A DNA stretch of 64,000 nucleotides from contig OX393576.1 of the NCBI GenBank assembly GCA_947652605.1, positions 11,930,575-11,994,574 of the forward strand, written 5' to 3'. Below are positions 56,080 through 64,000 of this stretch, piece by piece. The DNA is from Elmis aenea (Eukaryota > Arthropoda > Insecta > Coleoptera > Elmidae). Position numbers and translations under genes: made by a program. The first letter of the stretch is position 1, and the number at the start of each line of letters is the position of its first letter. The notes beneath the pieces were generated by a model, which was given only the letters and a program-made list of their open reading frames with translations, did no database searches and was not told the DNA's origin.

Positions 56080-56339
56080 CAGTCTCCACGGAAGCTAAAA
56101 ATTTCAAATGAATAATATTCGTTAAAAATTGCTTGAAATATTTGCAAATTGCTCAGTGACGTTGCAGATTTTTTTATAAAGAAGATTTTGCTTTTTCGTG
56201 AAGAATCTGCCTTACACTGACTTTGAACACCGAAAACTGGATAAGTAAAATAATATTAATAAAAAAATTATATACTTGCTTGAAATTTTTGAGTAAATTC
56301 GGTACTAGCAATACGACTTTTCAGCATCCGTGGAGACCA
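56080..56339. mobile_element. Short MITE upstream of the protease exon
   Basis: Inverted ends AGTCTCCACGGAAGCTAAAA and GGTCTCCACGGATGCTGAAA (read inward) bound about 260 bp. A third, diverged copy of the same end (ATCTCCACCGAAGCTGAAAA) lies at about 55985. Confidence 0.6.
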
Positions 56340-56473
56340 TGTTAGATTACACATAATATAAAAATTAAATAAATAATATTAGCATATATTTGGTTATACC
56401 CATCGAATTTTAAGAGCATAAATATCACTAAAATTTAAAAAACTAATTAGATTGAAGAATACCTTAAGAGATA

Positions 56474-57031
56474 CAGAATGTTCAAGTTATAAACTTCCGA
56501 ATAAATCAATAAAGTTCCAAAAGACGCGAAATTTTTCTAATTTCAAGTAAGAAACTCAACTGTCCCTACAAATTTTTCCAGAAAGATTTACGCGAAGATC
56601 ACCCCATTGTCCAAAAAGCCCTTCTGTCGTTTATGCAGGATGGGACCCCACCTCATTTTCAACTAGTTGTTAGACATTTCCTGAATCAAAAATACAGTGA
56701 AATTTTGTTAGGATGAGGTTATCTCATCCCGTCTCCTGAACTAACTTCTCTAGAGTTTTTTGGGACACACTTAATACTTTACTTTTTTCTTTAGTCATTG
56801 ACTTGGTAGAATAAAGCTACGGGAAGAAAGACCTTTCAAACTCTTTAAGTTATACCTGGCAATTTTAAAAGAGCAGGTAATTCTATTAGAAGTAGAAATG
56901 AAATCTGTCTGTCCAAATAGAAGTTTGTTACATAAACATCTCTACAGTGATGGTCATTTAACGCAATATTTTCGTATTTTTCTATGGTACCTATACAAGA
57001 ACAGTCACAAATTTATAGCTTAAACACCCTG
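56474..57031 (+). mobile_element. Mariner-type element, deletion derivative
   Basis: 558 bp between inverted ends CAGAATGTT and CAGGGTGTT (read inward), with GATA/TATC context giving TA at 56472-56473 and 57032-57033. Contains a transposase fragment. Confidence 0.65.
56540..56785 (+). pseudogene. Mariner-type transposase fragment
   Basis: Plus-strand frame gives CPYKFFQKDLREDHP, FMQDGTPPHFQLVVRHFLNQ (the QDGAPPHF box with the second catalytic Asp), a stop, then LIPSPELTSLEFFGTHL. The last piece corresponds to WPARSPDLTPLDFFLWG, with the final catalytic position replaced. First and last parts of the protein are missing. Confidence 0.75.
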
Positions 57032-57317
57032 TATCTCTAAAATTACTGATTAGTAGAACTTTTTTATTATTTTATTGAATCATTATGCTCTTACAATCAT
57101 CGACCTTGTTTCACCCATTCTGTATATGTTTGGAAAATTAATCGGGTTTGATTCTGTTCGACATCAATAAAAACAAAATAAAGACAAAAGTTATATTTTT
57201 TAGTGTTTAAGAATTATCATTGCTACATAAAAAACTGAAGGATCTAATAGCAATTAGGCTAGTTATATTAATCGTTGACTGTGTTTAGAAAACAGTTCCA
57301 TTCTCTGTTGGTATACT

Positions 57318-57417
57318 CTACGAACGTGGAGATAATACGCCTCTATTGTTTAAGTCACCCAAGTACAAATTTTCAGAAATGTGAGGTTTTTCATTTTCCA
57401 ACCATGCGACGATTTCA
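57318..57417 (-). pseudogene. Diverged copy of a protease exon start, ending in a stop
   Basis: After an acceptor-like TTTTACAG the frame reads T|EIVAWLENEKPHISENLYLG, then DLNNRGVLSPRS and TAG. This parallels the start of the penultimate protease exon (ENTSWLENGKPQNSDDIYLG, DINNKDIL) in sequence and in codon phase. The preceding intron words ATTTTCCGTTTTACAG also match. No catalytic domain follows. It is either a decayed tandem duplicate or an alternative terminal exon. Confidence 0.6.
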
Positions 57418-57577
57418 CTGTAAAACGGAAAATACATCTAACTACATGATAATTTATTGAAATACTGTTAAAATCGACTGTATGCTTTAATTTTTTGATT
57501 ACGGCTGTGTTAATTGGGACATTAGCAACGTAGCCAAAGAACTGAAGTGTATTATAAAGTGAAGTCACTATTTAATA

Positions 57578-58091
57578 CACCGGGTGTTGCTCAAGTATTG
57601 CAAAACAATTTAGGAGGTGATTCCTTATCGAAAATTAAGGGGGGTCTTTCATAAATATTGTTTTCCTTATACGTGTCCTTTCGGAGTAACACCCTCCTAA
57701 AGGGAAGCGGTAAAATTGGATTTTTATTTTATTTCTCAAATTTGGATAAATGTAGGAGAAGGTTTTATACTTATTAAAAGGTTTCCCACAGTAATATTTT
57801 TAATCATCTCCTACCTTCACAGGGAGCTGAAGAGTACGACCCCTGTTGGTTTTTTATCAGAACTTTTAGGTGGGTTAAAATTTTGCAAGTTAAAAAACAA
57901 TTTTAAAAGCTTGATTTATTTAAAAACTTTTTTATTTTCTAGTTTTTCTCGTAAGACCTATCTTTTTCCCCATTTAGGGGGTGTAACTCCGAAAGGAGAC
58001 GTCTAAGGAAAAAAATATATAAAAGACCCCCCCTAATTTTCGATAAGGAATCATCTCCTAAATTTGTTCGCTATATTTAAGAAACACCCTG
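57578..58091. mobile_element. Tc1/mariner-type MITE, complete
   Basis: 514 bp, TA-flanked (57576-57577 and 58092-58093). Ends CACCGGGTGTTGCTCAAGTA and, read inward, CAGGGTGTTTCTTAAATATA. Arms share GATTCCTTATCGAAAATTA and CCTTTCGGAGTTACACCC (one-base variants). Half of the same family is nested at 6087-6890. Confidence 0.8.
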
Positions 58092-58093
58092 TA

Positions 58094-59992
58094 TAATGAG
58101 ACACAATTATTAGATTAAAACATAACTGATTCCCCTCGACGATTTTAAATAGGAGAAAGAAACTGTAGGTAAAAAAATAATATTTAAAAACCGAAAACAA
58201 AACATAAAAAAGATCAGAATATATATCTTTTCAAGGTTAAAAGACATATAGACATAAAATGTATTCGTCTTGGGAAATCATTAAAACGATTGCTTTTTCA
58301 AGGGTAAATTTATACTAAAAAGAAGTGACTAGATTTATAGCATCAGAAACACAACTATAACAAAACGAATTTCTGCTTTTTAGAAAAGCTTTTTCAAATA
58401 TTCAATCACCGAAATAATCTAACAAACTACTGCACATTTTTAGGATGCCCAATGAGATATTTAAATCAGCAACAATGATTAAGAAACTTTTTTTTTTCAG
58501 AATTAAATAACATTTCATATCTATAATAGTCTTTCATAAGCAGGACGGTCAAATGCACCCATGACCAACATTTCCTAGGCGTGACACTGGCCCAAAAAAA
58601 TTCAGTGAAACAATGTCTGAAAATTATTAATCAGATTTAGTAACAATTTAGAGGATGTCAGATACAATTGATCATCTACTCTTACTGTAAAAAATTTTTA
58701 GTTTCTTTCCAATTTTAGTAAAGATTAAGCCTTCTTGAGTTTGAAAACATTTTTGAAACCTTTTCAAAATTGTCAATTTTTTCCATAGAGTGCAATTTTC
58801 TTATTTTTATTTACATTTGAAAATCAGAGAGAGAGGACCGATCCACCTCAATAAATGGATTTAAAAAACCCCTCGGCATTAGCCATCATCCTAAGAATTA
58901 TACGGCTCAATGAATAAAGATTTTAAAATTGTTATTTAAATGATTTCTGGCGAATTATCACTATTTAAGCTATAAATACATTGTGCAAGATAGTATAGTG
59001 CAGGAAATGACGAAGTATTATTTTTACAAACAGCAAATCAACAATTAGGTATTAAAAATTTTACATCGAGTAAACATTGACAAAAACCCAATGACTAGCT
59101 TAATTTTTTACAAAACTTCTGAAGCGTACTACCAATCTAACCCACGTGCCATACTTCATAATAAATAGGAAACGCTATAATCAATTATCTATTCATTAAA
59201 ACAAACCTTCAACACAGAATCATTTTATTTTTAATGAAGTACATGCTCTGTGATTAGAATGCAATTATTTTGTGCTAATTTGATCCGTCAAACATGAGTT
59301 ATTAGCTTATGTTAAAAATCAAATTACTAGCAAATACGATAGTGGGAAGGCTAATGTAATATGCAAATTTGGCAGTTTTCCTATAATTTATGCAGAAGCC
59401 ATGTATTTCAGATTAACTAGATACCAAGCAAAAGCAATCAATGAGCTATTTTTAACGTTACATAAACATCCACCTACTGTTTGCACACTTCAATTTGCAA
59501 TCTACATGTTTTCTATTCATTTCCTGAAAAGTGTCTCGCAAAATTAGACTTTAATGAACCGTTTTGTAGTTTGAAATAACAATTAATAAGTGTAATTAAG
59601 TAGTTTGTGACGCAATAGTCAACCCACCTTGCTTATCGCGCTAAGAAAACTGTGATTAAGGAATGAAATACGAAGAAAAATCACAAAGAAATATTTTATA
59701 CGCTAAATTATTGTACATATTTTGAAAACGTTATAAAGCCAAAATTAATGAACTTTCTACACATTTGTAACTGCCATTCGTGAAGTTAGATTTGGATCTC
59801 GTCAAAAATGTGATATTAATGTTTTCTGGGTTAAAATCTTTTATAAACAATCTTAAAACCTTCAAAGTTACACAAAGCCTACGTTTTTTTTTGAAAAGTA
59901 TATGAAAACGGTGCTAGGATTAGGATAAATTATTAAAAATTAATATTTTACTTAACTTTGTCTTATTTAAATACTAACAGACTATTGTTACT
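58094..59992. other. Intergenic, nothing recognised
   Basis: AT-rich; no coding frame, repeat pair or transposon end recognised. Confidence 0.4.
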
Positions 59993-60310
59993 TTATTCCG
60001 TACGAGAATTGATTGTGAAACGTCCATAAAAACTAAATAAATCTATGGTCTCTTTTAATTGTTTAAATCGAGGTTGAAGAGACTGCAGTGTTTTATCTAA
60101 CACTTGATTAAAACAGTTTATTTTGTATGCTTCCTTTGCATCAGCAACAGGGTCGTCTGAGGACTCGTATGCAAATTGCCCTTTGCTTTTCCGTAAACGT
60201 TTTAACTGGAATTGTGGAACAACATCTAAATCGTTTTCAAGATCATTTGCACCGATTAATAGGTACATCTTTATAAACTTTTTCTCGGTACACTCTAGCC
60301 ATTTGCACAA
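59993..60310 (-). pseudogene. hAT-like transposase fragment
   Basis: The frame reads ESSDDPVADAKEAYKINCFN, then QVLDKTLQSLQPRFKQLKET and IDLFSFYGRF. This is the segment (YK...FN.VLD..I..L..RF.......FGFLY) between the catalytic core and the C-terminal dimerisation domain in ZMYM1-like hAT proteins. It is truncated at both ends. Confidence 0.65.
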
Positions 60311-60762
60311 TTTTTTAAAAGTGAGTATTCCGGAAGACAGATCTAAGGTTTCACTTTGGAATTATTTGTTTACCAAGTTCACTTGGAAAAGCAAATCATG
60401 CCAGAAAACTAAAGATACCAAGAATTTGTCATCTTTCATTTGAGTAGCCAAAGATTCTGATTTTTTTTTGAGTTTCCGTAAACGTTTCAACTGGAATTAT
60501 TTCACGAAAGCTTTTATTAATTGATTTCATAATAATGTTTGATAAATAATCTATTATATTACTGTGGTATAGTTTATTTATTAAGTTTAGTATTTCACTA
60601 TTCAACAATAACTTTTTTAAAAGATATGATAAAGAATTGTTTTTTGTTTCTATGCTATTAATAAGCATTGTATTTAAATTTTTAATATTTTGAGTGCGGG
60701 GCCCCTTTAAGCGCGGGGCCATAGGCGAGGGAATCGGTGGAATGTGCTTAGGCCCGGCCCTG
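59993..60762 (-). mobile_element. hAT transposon fragment (ZMYM1/DUF4371-like type)
   Basis: Its 5' end at 60762 (minus) is CAGGGCCGGGCCTAAGC. The terminal 300 bp match the hAT end at 14613-14917. A transposase piece follows at 59993-60310. The 97-codon frame at 60429-60722 covers this terminal region and has no recognisable domain. The other end was not found. Confidence 0.7.
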
Positions 60763-62144
60763 ATTGCAGGTTATACCTCATTTAAAACCCACAAATTTAG
60801 CAAATAGGAAATAAATAAAATGAAAATCGCATTAAAAGAATAAATTTTGCATCTACTACAAAGCTTAATTAGTTTATAAAAATGATCAAATGCGAAGTTT
60901 TTGGGGATAACATAGATTTTATTGCAAATTCGTAGCGATAAAATGAAATTTAACAGATTAAAAACTGCCCTTTGGCACTTTCTATCAGTCAACGTGAACA
61001 CACATAGGTACTAACAATATTTTAGGCCACTTATTGGACGCATCACCACAAATCATTTAAAATTTATTGGGTCACGGGTATTGATGTATAGGGGGAATTA
61101 GTTTGTCTGATGGACCGTATTTCATTGCAAAACTCAGTGAACACAAATGGGTAATTAAGCCAATGTGCAATAATACCACGCGAAAAATCAAAAGTCATCG
61201 TGTATTACAAAACCGCATAGCGAATTTCAAATTTGGATTGTCATTACGTCATACTTTTTCTTTAAAATAGAATAATTTTTGAAGGAACAAATAGTGTTGA
61301 AATAGTTTTGAGCCAATATTTGCGCTAGCTTTAATAGCAAAAACAATTGATTAAACAGCCCAAAACCCTACACCAGAGGAAAAAGGAGTAAAAGATTCAT
61401 AAATAATATGGCTCTCGAAAAATTTTCTATTTGTGCTTTTAAAAAGATATTTAAGTAATATCTTATCGTACTAGCTTAAGCGAAAATCGGTGTATAAATT
61501 AAAAAAACTCAATTTTAAAAAATCGGCCGAGACTGTACAAATGTAACTACTGTGGGTGTAAGAATATTTAAACAGCTAATTAACCAAAGCAACATGCAAA
61601 GACTTTTAGTGTGCAAATGTATAAAGGAAACGTTTTAATATCACGGAAAAAGCTTGAGTCTCTCGTTTTTCGCAAAACAAACTTTATAATTAAATTACGT
61701 TGAGTAAACCAAATTAACACTTCGGGGTAATTATAGAAATTTCAGTCAGAATATTTAAACGTGGGTTTATTTCTAAAGGAAATTTGACGCAATAGCGACT
61801 CCAAAAATAATCACATGGTCCGTTGCGATTATTTTCTAGGCGTTATAAGTTCGATAAATCGGTTAATTCATAATTTTAAACTAAAAATATGTCTTAATAT
61901 GTCTAAAACTTCCTTTTCATACCAGGAGTGACTAAAGTGGTGAAGAATTTTAAAGTTGCGTTTTTATTTGTACAAATTTAAATCGAAAATCGTATTACAA
62001 AAATTTTTAACGAAAAATACTGCGGAGGTTATCAAAGTATTGAATTATCGGAAATAAATATTTTTTTAACATCTTTATTGGTTATAGTCTGACAGTAATA
62101 TACAAGAAAATTTGTGCTAAAACCATTGTTTTGCAATTCCAAAC
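60763..62144. other. Intergenic, nothing recognised
   Basis: AT-rich; no coding frame or paired repeats recognised. Confidence 0.4.
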
Positions 62145-62147
62145 TAA

Positions 62148-62629
62148 GTCCGCGTTCACAATGAACATAGTAGATAGTAATTAGTAGATGGTAATAAGTA
62201 GATAGTAATTAGTAGATAGTAATTCGTATTTAATAGTGCGTAATAAATACTTAATAAGTACGTTATAAAATGTTTACTTGGATATAGGTAATATCCAACT
62301 TGTTTGTAGCATAACCTTAATTTAAACGCGGAAGGTTGTTTATCAAATTGACACTTCTTGTATTCTACGTATTTTTTCCTACATCATGATTTGTGGAGGA
62401 TTATAACGGTAATAAGTTGTATTAAACATCGTTCAACATTGTAATTTTAATTAATTTGAAACATTAAAAAAAGAGATAATTTACTTTGTTTTTGTTTTTA
62501 CAATAAATTAGACTTCCATAGTTACTAGGTAAATATTACGTTCATTGTGAACACTTGTATTTGATTTTATATGTTACAACTTTAGCTACTAAGTACTTAC
62601 TATCTACTACGTTCATTGTGAACGCGGAC
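62148..62629. mobile_element. PIF/Harbinger-like MITE, diverged subfamily
   Basis: 482 bp. Inverted ends GTCCGCGTTCACAATGAAC, then TAGTAGATAGTAA, flanked by TAA at 62145-62147 and 62630-62632. Near the left end the GTAGATAGTAATTA unit is tandemly repeated four times. An internal block (AACGGTAATAAGT and AAACATCG, 62395-62440) is shared with the MITEs at 11796 and 35760. Confidence 0.85.
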
Positions 62630-62674
62630 TAACGGTGATCATTTTTTTTTTCTTTCCTATTACTGCACTTTATC

Positions 62675-63235
62675 AGACAATAGAGACGCGGAAGCTGAGA
62701 TACAAAAAAGAATTATCAAAGGCTCAGGATTTCTAGAGGCATTATTAGGTCATGGAATCAGGTCAAAGAATATCTACAGGAGGATAAAAATTAATATCTA
62801 CAAAACAATTATAAGACCAATAGTTACTTACGGGGCTAGGATGTGGAACATAAATCAAAAATAAGGAAAAACATTACAGGTCCCTGGAAAAGAAGGTATT
62901 ACGAAAAATATTTGGGGGAAAACGAAAACAGAACATTGGATAAGAATTAAGGAGGAACTGGAGAAATTATACGGTCAACCAAACAATAATTAATGTCGTA
63001 AAGGCACAACCAATGAGGTGGCTGGGACATATACATAAAGATTGCTGGAGACAACGAAACAAGTACTTGAAGGAGGAGTGGCAGGAAGGAGGACGAGAAG
63101 AAAACTCCGGAGAAAGTAGTTAGAGACGGTAAAAGAGGACTCTAAGAAACTAAGTGTTGAAGAATGGAAAAAAGTGACAAGGAGTAAAAAGATTTGGAGA
63201 AAAACATGTTGCAAAGCCTGGCCCCTGGCATCAAG
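62675..63235 (+). pseudogene. Non-LTR retrotransposon 3' coding remnant
   Basis: Broken plus-strand frames: INIYKTIIRPIVTYGARMWN, IWGKTKTEHWIRIKEELEKL, YGQPNNN, then in another frame VVKAQPMRWLGHIHKDCW-type sequence, KLSVEEWKKVTRSKKIWRK and CCKAWPLASRAD. This is the region downstream of the RT in widespread arthropod LINEs (IYKT.IRPVVTYGSE.W, RWLGHV.RM, A.DR..WR). At least three frameshifts or stops. Confidence 0.75.
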
Positions 63236-63404
63236 GGCTGATTACATTTTTTTAAATATTACTGTAAAATTTCATGTGATAACAATGTTCATTTTGGGCT
63301 TTACTCATTGACGTCAAATAACTGTATCATGATACTTAATTTCAGGAAACCAAAATTAGATTGTAAAAACGGAATAAAATCTAAATGAAGACTTGAAGTG
63401 AAAT

Positions 63405-63690
63405 TTAGTAGTAGTAGTCTTTATTTGTTCTGAAAAATCCAAAAAGGTATAGAACATGTCACAATAATGATAATAATAATACACATATATACACAACACA
63501 AAATTATATTTACTTAAAAGAGTTTTTAAAGTAAGCGTCATTAAGATATTTACTAACTCCATAGACTTTTAAGTCCAAAAATTGTTTTAAAACCTTAATT
63601 TTTGCACAAATTGATCCTTTAGACATCTTGAAGGACTTTTTTATGGACACAATGCTTTTAACAAAAGAATATTTTATTGAATCCTAATCA
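63405..63690 (-). mobile_element. Probable LINE 3' tail
   Basis: Minus strand ends ATTTCACTT-side with CAAATAAAGACTACTACTAC (63407-63426), the same AATAAAG plus trinucleotide-repeat ending as the CR1-like LINE at 49792. A second ATAATGATAATAATAAT run lies at 63463-63480. Coding part is too decayed to classify. Confidence 0.45.
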
Positions 63691-64000
63691 TTATGGACCA
63701 ATTACGAAAATTATTCTTAAGGAATAATCCAATAGGCAATCGATTATCCAGGATATGGATTCACAGCGCCATAGATTATCCTTGTCAAAACTTTCCCCTG
63801 CTTAACGTGTTACACAAATGCATAATTGCTCATAATTTCACAGTCGATTTTCATCCTGGCATAACAAATATTAATTATACCCGAATTATACTCTTGGAAT
63901 TCTATATTTTCCAATTATCCTTTATCCCCCGTCACTCCAATTAAACCGGATATTAAACGTCCTACTGCACACTAAATTTATCGCAAAACATAAAAATTTA
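63691..64000. other. Right edge, nothing recognised
   Basis: An 83-codon plus frame at 63693-63944 has no recognisable domain and may be chance. Confidence 0.3.

Noticed and set aside
63693..63944. 83-codon plus-strand frame at the right edge
   Set aside because: No recognisable domain or gene context; kept only as unannotated sequence.

Overview
The window looks like AT-rich intergenic chromosomal DNA from an insect, possibly a beetle (order is inference). Evidence: only two host genes in 64 kb, one of them a split-exon secreted serine protease of insect type, and a dense graveyard of transposable elements of arthropod type (LOA/I-like, Jockey and CR1-like LINEs; Tc1/mariner, pogo, hAT and PIF/Harbinger DNA transposons; foldback elements). 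No tRNA, rRNA or CRISPR was recognised, and there are no bacterial operon features.

Host genes. (1) 769-1470, minus: an uninterrupted KCTD8/12/16-type BTB protein, in vertebrates an auxiliary subunit of GABA-B receptors. (2) 53743-55941, minus: the last two exons of a chymotrypsin-fold serine protease, split by an intron that carries a MITE. A diverged copy of the start of its penultimate exon lies upstream at 57318-57417.

Mobile elements from left to right: foldback FB1 (2300-3197); a Tc1/mariner-type MITE with a nested half-MITE (5942-7129); a LINE RT fragment (7935-8150) interrupted by foldback FB3 (8160-8703) and a mariner (8711-9996); a Harbinger-type MITE (11796-12336); a composite inverted-repeat region (12607-13695); a hAT end and a solo MITE arm (14613-15265); a mariner derivative with 400-bp arms (15631-17140); a LINE ORF1 split by a DD38E Tc1 transposon (17150-19972); hAT-like pieces (22350-26840); a mariner with a nested MITE (28477-29687); an internally deleted hAT with perfect 8-bp target duplication (30977-31689); a Jockey remnant then foldback FB2 (32760-34434); a second Harbinger MITE containing another MITE (35760-36470); a LINE split by a 5'-truncated Jockey with an 8-bp target duplication (36480-38964); a hAT-type repeat split by a pogo element (40469-41560); a near-complete LOA/I-like LINE inserted in a tandem repeat (41754-46671); a CR1-like LINE with an intact RT reading frame (49792-51663); and further MITEs, mariner, hAT and LINE remnants to the right edge.

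The clearest new-looking signal is the foldback group. Three elements have arms made of about 14-bp tandem units (core CAATTC..CG). They share a terminal motif (GGGTCTAGGAA) although their arm sequences differ. One of them has an 8/9-bp target duplication that shows it landed at the first base of an existing mariner. Repeated nesting across the window gives several relative insertion dates.
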